Shown one piece after another: positions 1-8,417 of a stretch of 64,000 bases of DNA. This DNA is from an uncultured Poribacteria bacterium (lineage in GTDB: Bacteria > Poribacteria > WGA-4E > WGA-3G), in assembly GCA_951828515.1 (NCBI GenBank), contig OX639992.1, forward strand, positions 2,706,217 to 2,770,216, written 5' to 3'. The notes under the pieces were generated by a model that did not search any database, was not told the DNA's origin, and worked only from the letters and a program-made list of their open reading frames with translations. Position numbers and translations under genes: made by a program. Within the stretch, counting starts at the first letter, position 1; each line of letters starts with the position of its first letter.

Positions 1-405
1 ATCCCTCAAGATCATGAGATTTACAACAGTTTCTATGAGTTGAGCGGACCGCTCCGATTTCCTGTTCGGAAAATTGGGTCTACCGTTCTCCATCACGGTC
101 CCTATCGTCAGTTGCAAGGTGTATTCATTGATGATCGGTTGGCTGTTCTTGTTGATACGGAAGCGATGATACATGTGATGGATGGTGCCGTCCAGAAACC
201 TTTCTTCGGTCACTATCAGGATCGGAATAGAATCTTAGATGAATTCGCCCCAGCCGCCGCACGACAACTCATTAACGTCGTCGTCTATGCGGTGACACAC
301 GGAAGCATCTCGGATTACAGCAACTATATTCCTGCGAGTGCCCTCGCCGATGGCGAGATAGATAGTGCCCCGAAAAAGTTACCTAATGCTGCCAGTCGGT
401 TGTAG
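1..405 (+). CDS. C-terminal part of a DUF4159-type protein (partial)
   Basis: The reading frame is open from the first base, so the 5' end lies outside the window. The visible 134 residues start with a P-x-D-H-E-I-Y segment and contain a V-x-I-D-D-R-L-A-V-L-V strand and an R-Q-L-I-N-V-V-V-Y-A-V-T-H segment, a pattern I associate with the C-terminal part of DUF4159 domains (class I glutamine-amidotransferase-like fold, usually in exported or membrane proteins of gliding and PVC bacteria). The function is unknown. A strong terminator follows at 441-484, so this is the last gene of its transcript. The family assignment rests on remembered motif similarity only. Confidence 0.55.
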   Translation: MPQDHEIYNSFYELSGPLRFPVRKIGSTVLHHGPYRQLQGVFIDDRLAVLVDTEAMIHVMDGAVQKPFFGHYQDRNRILDEFAPAAARQLINVVVYAVTHGSISDYSNYIPASALADGEIDSAPKKLPNAASRL

Positions 406-440
406 GGGTGCTAATTAGGAACAACACATAACTACCTGTA

Positions 441-484
441 AACAATAAGCCGCGTCAAAAGATTGACGCGGCTTATTGTTTTTT
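441..484 (+). terminator. Rho-independent terminator after the DUF4159-type gene
   Basis: A perfect 18-bp stem (441-458 with 463-480), a 4-base AAGA loop and a run of T. It separates the first gene from the sulfurtransferase, which has its own promoter. Confidence 0.9.
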
Positions 485-651
485 CATCCTTTGTTTCTAT
501 CCCCACAGACGAAAGTATTGATTTTTCAGTTCTACTGGTGCGTTCGTCTACCCTCTAATAACTGAACCCATCTCAGCTTAAACCAATTTTGCTGGGAAAC
601 TTGGCAAATCCTACAAAAATAGACGAGATGATAGCAAAATCGCGTTTCTAT

Positions 652-680
652 TTGACAAATCGGGGTTAGATATGTATAAT
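652..680 (+). promoter_or_regulatory. Sigma70-type promoter of the sulfurtransferase gene
   Basis: TTGACA (652-657), 17-base spacer, TATAAT (675-680): a full consensus match. It is followed by GAGGAG at 718-723 and the ATG at 736. Confidence 0.85.
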
Positions 681-735
681 ATAAACAAGAATCGTCCTTT
701 TAAGGCACAATTACAATGAGGAGCTTAACATAAAA

Positions 736-1584
736 ATGGCTGATTACGCAAATTCTGATGTTTTGGTAAGTACGGAATGGGTTGCTGAGCACGGTGGTGA
801 TGATGGCATCCGACTGCTTGAGGTCGATGTGGATACCTCAGCTTATGCTGAGGGACATATCGCTGGTTCGGTGGGACTCAATTGGCAGACACAATTGTGC
901 GACCAAGTTCGACGCGATATCCTCACGAGAGAACAGTTCGAGGCACTCTGCAATGACAGCGGTATCGCTAACGATACCACTGTTATTTTTTATGGAGATA
1001 ACAATAACTGGTTCGCAACGTATGCTTTGTGGCAATTCCGCTATTACGGACACGATGAAAGTCTATTGAAAGTGATGAACGGTGGTCGTCAAAAATGGAT
1101 TGATGAAGGCAGAGAGCTTGTCACTGATGTCCCAGACCATTCCAGCACAGGATATCAAGCGAAATTCCCCGACGACAATGTCCGCGCTACAGCGGGTACG
1201 GTTAGTGACACATTAGGGCAAAGCGTTGTTAACCTTGTCGATGTTCGTTCACCTGCTGAGTTCACCGGCGAAGTTATCGCACCTCCCGGTATGAGCGAAA
1301 CCGCTCAACGCGGTGGACACATCCCCGGCGCAGCAAATATCCCGTGGGCAACAGCAGTCGCTGAAGACGGCACCTTTAAGTCTCACGACGAACTGCAAGC
1401 CATCTACGGCGGTGCAGGCGTTGATGAGAGCAAGGAAACAATCGCTTATTGCCGTATTGGTGAACGCTCATCGCATACCTGGTTTGTGCTGAAGTATCTA
1501 CTCGGTTATGAGAAGGTTCGCAACTACGATGGGAGTTGGACAGAATGGGGCAACCTCGTTGGAGCACCCATTGCACGCGACTAA
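736..1584 (+). CDS. Two-domain thiosulfate sulfurtransferase (rhodanese)
   Basis: A 282-residue protein with two tandem rhodanese domains (about 8-125 and 155-280). The catalytic loop is in the second domain: Cys239 in a C-R-I-G-E-R-S-S-H-T-W-F motif, typical of the CysA/SseA type that moves sulfur from thiosulfate to cyanide or another thiophilic acceptor. The first domain lacks an equivalent Cys, as is normal. It is cytoplasmic, with no signal peptide. The start is set by GAGGAG 12 bases upstream, and a consensus promoter lies just before. It appears to be a single-gene transcript; the region downstream is a repeat cluster. Confidence 0.93.
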   Translation: MADYANSDVLVSTEWVAEHGGDDGIRLLEVDVDTSAYAEGHIAGSVGLNWQTQLCDQVRRDILTREQFEALCNDSGIANDTTVIFYGDNNNWFATYALWQFRYYGHDESLLKVMNGGRQKWIDEGRELVTDVPDHSSTGYQAKFPDDNVRATAGTVSDTLGQSVVNLVDVRSPAEFTGEVIAPPGMSETAQRGGHIPGAANIPWATAVAEDGTFKSHDELQAIYGGAGVDESKETIAYCRIGERSSHTWFVLKYLLGYEKVRNYDGSWTEWGNLVGAPIARD

Positions 1585-1724
1585 AGGCATAGCTATCAGC
1601 CTTTGGAGACTTGCTTCGCTGGTGATGACGATGCCTGCTACGCGCCTGAACCCAAAATCGTAGTCCCAAACATCGCGCTGGGATGGATAGGCACCAAGGC
1701 GCGTTTTAACACGACCCATTTCAT

Positions 1725-2045
1725 CGAACCGCAAGGTATAATAATTAGCAGTCGGTTATCAGTAAAGAGGTGTTCGTTAACTCCAAAGTGATAGCCTGCA
1801 ACACCGGCGCAGGCGGGTCTACGGAGAGGCACTTCATTTATCAAAACAACCTGACCGAACCGCAAGGTATAATTAAAAACCTGCAACACCGGCGCAGGCG
1901 GGTCTACGGAGAGGCACTTCATTTATCAAAACAACCTGACCGAACCGCAAGGTATAATTAAAAACCTGCAACACCGGCGCAGGCGGGTCTACGGAGAGGC
2001 ACTTCATTTATCAAAACAACCTGACCGAACCGCAAGGAAAATTAA
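1725..2045 (+). repeat. Triple 85-bp tandem repeat plus a partial copy
   Basis: Three near-identical 85-bp units begin at 1795, 1880 and 1965, the last ending near 2037. A shorter related segment (CGAACCGCAAGGTATA) lies at 1725-1740. Each unit has a small GC-rich hairpin (CCTGC...GCAGG) and ends with ACCGCAAGG followed by an A/T-rich tail with ATTAAAA. The last copy runs into the start of the next gene and supplies its ribosome-binding site. The core recurs at 3871, 53448 and 53602. The 1585-2047 gap holds nothing else I can recognise. Confidence 0.9.
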
Positions 2046-2047
2046 AA

Positions 2048-2341
2048 GTGCCTAAATTTGTTTCCACCCATGTTATTGCTTGCATGACACGCCAAGACGT
2101 TTCACGATTGCTGAAGCGTTTCAAAGAAGAAGAAAACGCCGATGTAATCAATATCCGAGTCTTGTGCGATACGCTGTCAGGACGGATGGTTTGCGAATGG
2201 GAAGCACGCGATAGCGTAACCTTAATCGAGTGGTTGAAAAAGTGCAACGTCCAGATACGCGGAACAGGCGAATGGCTCATGGCGGTCCAATATGAGTCAA
2301 TTGACGATGGACTTGTAGTCCCACCGCGGCACGATGCTTAG
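2048..2341 (+). CDS. Small conserved hypothetical protein at the head of the pterin operon
   Basis: A 97-residue soluble protein starting with GTG at 2048; AAGG at the end of the upstream repeat is the only plausible ribosome-binding site. The pattern V-S-T-H-V-I-A-C-M-T-R-Q-D-V followed by a helix and alternating strands suggests a ferredoxin-like alpha/beta fold, faintly like DUF4242 proteins, but I do not recognise it with certainty. It ends 33 bases before the double PTPS gene and is probably cotranscribed with it and folE. No catalytic motif is evident. Confidence 0.6.
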   Translation: MPKFVSTHVIACMTRQDVSRLLKRFKEEENADVINIRVLCDTLSGRMVCEWEARDSVTLIEWLKKCNVQIRGTGEWLMAVQYESIDDGLVVPPRHDA

Positions 2342-2374
2342 GTCCTTAAGCACACAACGTAACACCACGAACCG

Positions 2375-3202
2375 ATGTACTACTTAACTCGGCAGACGGC
2401 GTTTGAAGCATCACATTACAATCGTATCCCTGAATTGAGCGATGCAGGGAACTTTGAGTTGTTTGGTGCCGCCGCAAATCCAAATAGCCACGGGCATAAC
2501 TATGTGCTTGAGGTAATGGTGAAAGGCAGTGTAGATGTAGATGATGGTATGGTCATCAATCTGGTGACTTTGGATGCGTTGTTGAAGAGCGAAGTGCTTG
2601 CCAATTACGATCACAAGCATTTAAACCATCAACATCCGATATTCGCAAAGAACTCTCATCTGCAACCGACGTGTGAGAACATCACCATAGAGATTTGGCA
2701 GCGGCTTGTCGCTTCTTTGCCCGAGGGAATGTTACACAGGGTGCGCCTCTACGAAAATGCGGCAAATTTTGCAGACTATTATGGGGAAGGACCTATGGTT
2801 TATCTTACTAAGGTCTACGAATTTAGTGCTGCCCACCGCTTGCACAGCCACGCGCTCAGTGACGAAGAAAACCAAGAGATCTTCGGAAAATGCAACAATC
2901 CGGCTGGGCATGGGCATAACTATATTCTTGAAGTTACCGTAAAGGGCGACGTAGATGCGAAAACCGGGTTGGTTGCGGGTTTGAACTTTCTTGACGAAGT
3001 CGTTCAAAAACAGGTGCATGCGCGTTTCGACTACAAACATCTAAATCTCGATACACCTGAATTTGAGATGCTCAATCCGACTTCGGAGAACTTCGTCAAA
3101 GTGATTTGGGACGTGTTAGAACCGAATTTGCGACCAGTGGTGCTGTACCGCCTTCGCTTGCGAGAGACACCCAAAAACCATTTCGACTACTACGGCGAGT
3201 AA
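2375..3202 (+). CDS. Fused double-domain 6-pyruvoyl-tetrahydropterin synthase/QueD-like protein
   Basis: 275 residues made of two PTPS domains (about 1-138 and 142-275); family members usually have one domain of 120-145 residues. Zinc ligands are kept in both: His14, His39 and His41, then His154, His179 and His181. The pterin-anchoring Glu of the P-T-x-E-N motif is also present in both (Glu101, Glu238). The catalytic residues are split. Domain 1 has Asp79-His80 but Ala33 where the Cys of G-K-C-N-N-P belongs; domain 2 has that Cys (Cys173) but Asp219-Tyr220 instead of Asp-His. In rat PTPS the Cys and the Asp-His pair come from neighbouring subunits, so a composite site is possible. The next gene, folE, makes the PTPS substrate dihydroneopterin triphosphate. 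Confidence 0.9.
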   Translation: MYYLTRQTAFEASHYNRIPELSDAGNFELFGAAANPNSHGHNYVLEVMVKGSVDVDDGMVINLVTLDALLKSEVLANYDHKHLNHQHPIFAKNSHLQPTCENITIEIWQRLVASLPEGMLHRVRLYENAANFADYYGEGPMVYLTKVYEFSAAHRLHSHALSDEENQEIFGKCNNPAGHGHNYILEVTVKGDVDAKTGLVAGLNFLDEVVQKQVHARFDYKHLNLDTPEFEMLNPTSENFVKVIWDVLEPNLRPVVLYRLRLRETPKNHFDYYGE

Positions 3203-3262
3203 GCCACCTTCTACCCAGTAGGCATATATAAACACAGCCCATTGGAGGCACATTTTAACATA

Positions 3263-3841
3263 ATGGAGTTTAATCAGGCGAATGTTACCCCTGAGTTAGA
3301 AGGGCTTTATACAAAAATCCTTCAAAACTTAGGTGAAGATCCGAGTCGTCAAGGCTTGGTGAAAACACCATACCGTGCCGCGAAAGCAATGGAATTCTTG
3401 ATGAGCGGCTATCATCAAAGTGTTGATGAAATTCTGAATGGAGCCATCTTTGATGAGGATTATGACGAAATGGTGATTGTGAAGGAGATTGAATTTTACA
3501 GTCTCTGTGAGCACCATATCCTTCCGTTTTGGGGTAAATGTCACGTTGGATATCTCCCACGGAAACAAATTGTGGGTTTGAGTAAGATTCCGCGTATTGT
3601 AGATATGTTTTCCCGTCGGTTGCAAGTTCAAGAACGTCTTACGCGCGAGATTGCCGAATCACTCGAAACCGCCCTTAACCCGCGGGGTGTCGCAGTCGTC
3701 ATGGAGGGACAGCACCTCTGCATGATGGCACGCGGTGTTGAAAAGCAAGCACCGGTAATGACAACGAATGTCATGCGCGGGACGTTTCGTGAGGATAGTT
3801 CAACGCGCGCCGAGTTTCTGAGGTGCATTCAAGTATCCTAA
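3263..3841 (+). CDS. folE: GTP cyclohydrolase I
   Basis: 192 residues from the ATG at 3263, preceded by GGAGG at 3244-3248; an in-frame TTG at 3242 lies before that site and is unlikely to be used. Zinc ligands are visible as Cys82 and His85 (S-L-C-E-H-H) and Cys153 (H-L-C-M-M-A-R-G-V). The length and the C-terminal T-T-N-V-M-R-G-x-F segment fit the homodecameric type I enzyme, which converts GTP to 7,8-dihydroneopterin triphosphate. It sits between the PTPS and a short-chain reductase, the enzyme order of tetrahydrobiopterin synthesis; folate or 7-deazaguanine synthesis are alternatives. Confidence 0.95.
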   Translation: MEFNQANVTPELEGLYTKILQNLGEDPSRQGLVKTPYRAAKAMEFLMSGYHQSVDEILNGAIFDEDYDEMVIVKEIEFYSLCEHHILPFWGKCHVGYLPRKQIVGLSKIPRIVDMFSRRLQVQERLTREIAESLETALNPRGVAVVMEGQHLCMMARGVEKQAPVMTTNVMRGTFREDSSTRAEFLRCIQVS

Positions 3842-3870
3842 TATATTTCTCAGACTTTCTCATTAGTCCA

Positions 3871-3892
3871 ACCCGCAAGGAACAATTAAAAA
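3871..3892 (+). repeat. Dispersed repeat core serving as ribosome-binding site
   Basis: A CCGCAAGGAACAATTAAAA-type segment lies directly before the ATG at 3893. It matches the end of the 85-bp repeat at about 2028-2047 and provides an AAGGAA Shine-Dalgarno sequence. Confidence 0.6.
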
Positions 3893-4645
3893 ATGGTTTC
3901 TCCAAGCCATCCCAATGGGACAGAAATAGGAAGACTCGACGGCAAGGTCGTAGTGGTTACCGGCGCGTCGAAAGGGATTGGTAAAGCAACCGCCTTCGCT
4001 TTCGCAGCAGCAGGCGCGAAGGTTGTGCTCGCTGCCCGAACACGTGAGACACTTGAACAGGTCGCAGTGGCGCTTAAAAAAAATGGTGCCCAAGCACTTG
4101 CTGTTCCAACAGACGTTACCAGCGTCGATGCTGTGAAGCAACTCATCCAACAGACATTAGATGTTTACCAACACGTGGATATTCTAATCAATAATGCAGG
4201 GATCGGTCATTTCGGACCCGTTGTTGATTTCGAGCCTGACGACTGGGATGCGGTACTCAATTCCAACTTAAAGGCTGTGTATCTCTGCGCAAAATATGCG
4301 CTTCCATCCATGTTGGAACAAGGCAGTGGACAGATTATTAATGTGCTTTCAGTCGCCGCGAAAGTGACTTTTCAAGCTTCAAGTGCGTATTGTGCCGCGA
4401 AAGCAGGAGCATTAGCACTGACAAAGGTCTTAGCCAGTGAAGTCCGTCAACAGAATATTCGAGTTACCGCTGTGTTACCCGGGTCAGTGCATACCCCATT
4501 TTGGGACGGCGTTCCAGAACACCCGGACTTTGAACAGATGTTAACACCGGAACATGTTGCTGATACGATTGTCTCTGTTTGTCAGCAACCACCGGGTATG
4601 GTGACTGAAGAAATTGTCGTAATGCCACCGCTTGGAATTCTCTAA
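3893..4645 (+). CDS. Short-chain dehydrogenase/reductase, candidate sepiapterin reductase
   Basis: A 250-residue classical SDR. The dinucleotide-binding motif T-G-A-S-K-G-I-G is at 23-30, N-N-A-G at 100-103 and the catalytic triad is Ser153, Tyr166 and Lys170. The basic A-A-R-T after beta-strand 2 suggests NADPH preference. The sequence alone also fits 3-oxoacyl-ACP reductase-like enzymes. Its place after PTPS and folE suggests a 6-pyruvoyl-tetrahydropterin or sepiapterin reductase completing tetrahydrobiopterin synthesis; that is inference. It lies 51 bases after folE and is convergent with the CBS protein gene that follows. Confidence 0.85.
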   Translation: MVSPSHPNGTEIGRLDGKVVVVTGASKGIGKATAFAFAAAGAKVVLAARTRETLEQVAVALKKNGAQALAVPTDVTSVDAVKQLIQQTLDVYQHVDILINNAGIGHFGPVVDFEPDDWDAVLNSNLKAVYLCAKYALPSMLEQGSGQIINVLSVAAKVTFQASSAYCAAKAGALALTKVLASEVRQQNIRVTAVLPGSVHTPFWDGVPEHPDFEQMLTPEHVADTIVSVCQQPPGMVTEEIVVMPPLGIL

Positions 4646-4712
4646 TAGAACGTATTTGAATCCTCTCTAATGCCAAATCGGAGAAATTGAAGCGATATGT
4701 CTATGAGTGTTC

Positions 4713-6074
4713 TCAGGTGGTAAAACGTCCAAGTCGTCGCCGAATTCGGACCTTGCGGATAGCACGTGCGTCAGCATCCATAACTGTGATGATGGAATCA
4801 CCCAGGTCAAGTTCAGTGTCAATTTCTGGAATAGTACCAGTCCGATCCAGAATATAGCCAGCAACTGTCTCATAATCACCTTCAGGAATTGCGAGTCCGT
4901 AGTGTTCTTCAAGTACATCTACTTCAGTTCTCGCATCACATTCAAGGATCTGGGGCGTAATTAGACGGATAAATTCGGGGGCATCGCGTTCATCGGCAAA
5001 TTCGCCGACAATTTCTTCAACAAGATCTTCGATGGTGACAAGACCAACCGTGCCACCATATTCATCAACAGCAAATACCATTGTATGTCGGGTATGCTGG
5101 ATCTCTTTGAGGAGAGCGTTAATGTTTTTTGATTCAGGGACGTGCAACGCTGTTCGGATGAAAGGTTCAATCGTGTTAGGCAGGGCATCTGATGTGTCGC
5201 GATGATGTGAATTCGCCTCTGATTCAGCGTCATTATAAATAACATCCAGGAGGTTAACAATCCCAACGATATTATAGATTTGTTCTTCGTAGACCGGGAT
5301 TCTTGAAAAGCCGGAGTCAGCAGCGATTTGCAAAAAATCTTCACATTTTGTGTTTTTCTCAATTGCAACAATATCAACAAGCGGCACCATGACCTGTGCG
5401 ACCGTCCGATCTTGTAAATTGAGCAGACTATGGATCATACGCCGTTGGTCAGTGTGCAGGTTGCCGGAACGTTCCCCCATTGTTGCGAGAAGTCGTAGTT
5501 CTTCACGCTGGGCATCAGGACTTGGTGTACTTGCCCCCCTATCTATGAATTTAACAATAAACTGCGTCAGAGTTTGCACAAGGTAGATAAGGGGTGCTAA
5601 AATCATTTCAGAAAGGCGTAGGAGATAGGCATAGCGGAGTGCTAACGCATCTGCCTTGACACGAAAGATCGTTTTCGGTAAAATTTCTCCAAAAATGAGG
5701 AGTAGAGTCGTTATACCAACCGTTGCAATGAGTCCTTGTAGACTTACCGCAAGGTTCGGGAATCCTCGGGCAACAAGCCCTTCACCGAGCTGAGCAATAA
5801 GCACATTGGCAAGATTTGTCCCGACCAATGTGAGTGCAAGCATTCTCTGGGGCGATTCTACTAAACGATGAACGATGCTCGCTCTGGCATTCTCAGATTC
5901 AACAAGCTGATTGATTCGAAGTTTGTTCACAGAGACAAGTGCTGTCTCCGAACCCGAATAGAAAGCTGATAGAACAAGGCAGACAAGAAGTACCAGCACA
6001 AGTGAACTTAACACAGTTATCTGTCCTGTGCTACCCGCACCGATTAAAAAGATTGATAGAAGAAGAAGTTTCAA
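4713..6074 (-). CDS. CNNM/CorC-type membrane protein with CBS pair (second of two)
   Basis: 453 residues: an N-terminal DUF21/CNNM membrane domain (about 15-190, several hydrophobic helices with the S-G-S-E-T-A-L signature), two CBS domains (about 215-345, including V-M-V-P-L-V-D-I) and a C-terminal CorC/HlyC domain ending in a basic tail. The family includes hemolysin-like proteins linked to Mg2+/Co2+ efflux. The start appears to be TTG at 6074: the frame is closed by a stop just upstream and no in-frame ATG is near. It follows a paralogue by 27 bases, so the two form an operon, perhaps a heterodimer. Confidence 0.9.
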   Translation of the reverse strand: MKLLLLSIFLIGAGSTGQITVLSSLVLVLLVCLVLSAFYSGSETALVSVNKLRINQLVESENARASIVHRLVESPQRMLALTLVGTNLANVLIAQLGEGLVARGFPNLAVSLQGLIATVGITTLLLIFGEILPKTIFRVKADALALRYAYLLRLSEMILAPLIYLVQTLTQFIVKFIDRGASTPSPDAQREELRLLATMGERSGNLHTDQRRMIHSLLNLQDRTVAQVMVPLVDIVAIEKNTKCEDFLQIAADSGFSRIPVYEEQIYNIVGIVNLLDVIYNDAESEANSHHRDTSDALPNTIEPFIRTALHVPESKNINALLKEIQHTRHTMVFAVDEYGGTVGLVTIEDLVEEIVGEFADERDAPEFIRLITPQILECDARTEVDVLEEHYGLAIPEGDYETVAGYILDRTGTIPEIDTELDLGDSIITVMDADARAIRKVRIRRRLGRFTT

Positions 6075-6101
6075 TTGCTTCGTATCCGGTATTCGTTGTT
6101 G

Positions 6102-7451
6102 TTACACTTCAGCTTGGTTTCCGTCGGTAACCGGCATTTTGATGAGTAAACTTGTGATCGCATTGCCTGCTGTAGCAGTAATTTCAAATTCGATCCCGTT
6201 CTCATCAATGTGGGATTCGGCAACGGACGGAATGCGACCAAAGAGTCCGAGGACATAGCCACCGATAGTATCTACGTCATCTTCGCTGAGTTTTAGTTCA
6301 GAAAATTGCTGGTTAAGCTCTCGGATACTCATACGTCCAGAAGTTTCGAGTAACAACGGTTTTTCAGAGTGTTTGACAAGATCAGGTGGAGAATCGTCTC
6401 TATCATGTTCATCGACGATGTCTCCGACAACTTGTTCAACAATGTCTTCGGTGGTAACGATTCCTGAAACGCCTCCATACTCATCTTGTAGGATCGCCAT
6501 TTTGGTTTTTTCGCGTGTGAGTTGTAGTAGCAATGCCCCGATCTTACGGGTCTCAAGGACGAAGATGGGTTCGCGAATGAGGGAGGCATTAGACGTGGCT
6601 TCAGAAATCTGATCCCGTTTTTCGAGGAAAGCATCAAGTGTAAGTGAATTCACAGCGGCGTGTCGCCAGAGTGCTAAATCTTTGACATAGAAGATGCCAC
6701 AAATATTATCAATTTGCTCTTGATAGACCGGAATGCGTGAAAATCCATATTCCTTTGCTTGCTTTAATGTTTCTTGAATAGTGTTTGATGTCGGCACTGC
6801 AATGACTTCGGTACGTGGCACCATAATCTCTTTTGCCTCAATGTCACGTAACTGGAGGATATTGCTCACAATTTCACGTTCGTCGCGTGGAAGTGCTTCT
6901 TCGTGGTAGGTATCGACAATCTCTCTAAAATCTGTCGCCGTGAGATGTTCCGTAGGTGATGGATGCCCGCCAAATACTGGAACCAGAAAGTCAATTATTC
7001 TGCGTAGCAAGCCACGTAATGGTGAAATGATAATGGAGAATATCCATAGGGGTGGCGCAGCGATTTTCGCAAAAAGTTCTGCATGCTTAATCGCACACGT
7101 TTTCGGAGTCATCTCACCGAAAATAAGCATGAGGACGACACTAAGGACTGTGGCTGTGGCAAACTGGAGCACTTCTGTGTATTGCGGGAGCACTTGTTTA
7201 ACAAGCCAGAGCATCAGAATCGCGAATGCGACATTGACAAGATTATTACCAAGTAGAACGGTGATAAACAGTCTGCGTGGGTTGTCAACGAAACTGACAA
7301 TTGCAGACGCGCTGCCCTTTTCAAGACGGAGCCTTTCAATTTGGACGCGGGTAAGTGCGCATAAAGCCGTCTCAGAGCCGGAGAAAAAGCCTGAAAGGAC
7401 GAGTAACCCTGTTAAACCGATTAGATAGGGGAGTAGTGGAACAACTTCCAT
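6102..7451 (-). CDS. CNNM/CorC-type membrane protein with CBS pair (first of two)
   Basis: 449 residues with the same architecture as its downstream neighbour: DUF21 membrane domain with F-F-S-G-S-E-T-A-L near residue 25, a CBS pair (about 200-330, beginning near I-M-V-P-R-T-E-V) and a CorC/HlyC C-terminal domain. Its ATG is at 7451. The two products are clearly paralogous but well diverged. The family role in divalent-metal efflux or membrane integrity is known; the substrate here cannot be read from sequence. It is transcribed away from the aldolase gene across a 220-base intergenic region. Confidence 0.9.
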   Translation of the reverse strand: MEVVPLLPYLIGLTGLLVLSGFFSGSETALCALTRVQIERLRLEKGSASAIVSFVDNPRRLFITVLLGNNLVNVAFAILMLWLVKQVLPQYTEVLQFATATVLSVVLMLIFGEMTPKTCAIKHAELFAKIAAPPLWIFSIIISPLRGLLRRIIDFLVPVFGGHPSPTEHLTATDFREIVDTYHEEALPRDEREIVSNILQLRDIEAKEIMVPRTEVIAVPTSNTIQETLKQAKEYGFSRIPVYQEQIDNICGIFYVKDLALWRHAAVNSLTLDAFLEKRDQISEATSNASLIREPIFVLETRKIGALLLQLTREKTKMAILQDEYGGVSGIVTTEDIVEQVVGDIVDEHDRDDSPPDLVKHSEKPLLLETSGRMSIRELNQQFSELKLSEDDVDTIGGYVLGLFGRIPSVAESHIDENGIEFEITATAGNAITSLLIKMPVTDGNQAEV

Positions 7452-7564
7452 TCTTTTTTGAAAACAACTTTTCAGCGGAACTACAAACCGAAAATTGCTA
7501 TTAAGGACACTGAATCAGCGATAATTTGTAATTTAGGCTTCCTTGTCCACTTAATGATAACATA

Positions 7565-7594
7565 TTGACAAAAAAATCGCAACAAAAATATTAT
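7565..7594 (+). promoter_or_regulatory. Promoter of the KDPG-type aldolase gene
   Basis: TTGACA (7565-7570), 18-base spacer, TATTAT (7589-7594), about 80 bases before the aldolase ATG. Confidence 0.7.
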
Positions 7595-7673
7595 CTCTTG
7601 TAAGTGTTGTTCCTAAGCCAATGTTAAGATATGCCTTAACCTCAAACGAATCGTGCTAATTTTGAGGAGGTCC

Positions 7674-8333
7674 ATGACAAAATTAGAACAGATGCAACAG
7701 ATTGAAGCATGTGGTATTGTCGCTATCATTCGTGCCAATAGTGCAAATGAATTGATTGAAGCGGCGGCGGCAATTCATGCGGGCGGTGTTAATATAATTG
7801 AAGTGACGATGACAACGCCGAATGCGTTACAAGTAATTGACGACGTTTCTTCCACTTATGGAGATACAGTTCTCGTAGGTGCCGGATCGGTGTTAGACGC
7901 AGAAACAGCACGCGCTGTGATGTTATCAGGTGCTGATTTTGTCGTCAGTCCGGTTACAAAACCAGATGTAATTGAGATTTGTAACCGCTACGGTAAAGTT
8001 GTTATCCCCGGTGCCTTTACGCCAACAGAAATCTTGATGGCGTGGGAAACCGGAGCAGACTATGTGAAGGTGTTCCCATCAAGCGGTGTCGGTGCTGACT
8101 ATATAAAAGATGTGAAAGCGCCACTGCCGCAGATCCCATTGGTTCCAACAGGTGGCATCAACGCAGAAAACGCAGCCGATTTTATCACAGCTGGTGCTAC
8201 CGCTTTGGGGGTCGGAAGTGCTCTCGTTAACAATCAACTCATTGCAGCTGGTGAATTTGCAATCCTCACTGAGAGAGCTGAGAGACTGGTGAAGGAGGTA
8301 CAACACGCCCGTTCAGGCTCTAATTCAGTCTAA
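7674..8333 (+). CDS. 2-dehydro-3-deoxy-phosphogluconate (KDPG)-type aldolase
   Basis: 219 residues from the ATG at 7674, fixed by GAGGAGG a few bases upstream; an in-frame TTG at 7653 is less likely. A class I aldolase TIM barrel of the KDPG/KHG family: the catalytic Glu lies in I-I-E-V-T-M-T-T-P and the Schiff-base Lys in Y-V-K-V-F-P-S-S, followed by P-L-V-P-T-G-G-I. It cleaves 2-keto-3-deoxy-6-phospho-sugar acids to pyruvate and a triose phosphate. The nearby iolC, iolD and HpcH-type aldolase suggest a sugar-acid or cyclitol catabolic context, but it has its own promoter. Confidence 0.9.
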   Translation: MTKLEQMQQIEACGIVAIIRANSANELIEAAAAIHAGGVNIIEVTMTTPNALQVIDDVSSTYGDTVLVGAGSVLDAETARAVMLSGADFVVSPVTKPDVIEICNRYGKVVIPGAFTPTEILMAWETGADYVKVFPSSGVGADYIKDVKAPLPQIPLVPTGGINAENAADFITAGATALGVGSALVNNQLIAAGEFAILTERAERLVKEVQHARSGSNSV

Positions 8334-8417
8334 AATTGTTAAAAATGTATTTTTATGTTGACAATTAATCTTAATTCTGTTAATTTTAACGCAAGGTGCC
8401 ATCTTTGTAGCATAATC

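Noticed and set aside
1795-2037. The 85-bp repeats as a CRISPR array
   Set aside because: The units are directly adjacent with no unique spacers and no cas genes nearby.
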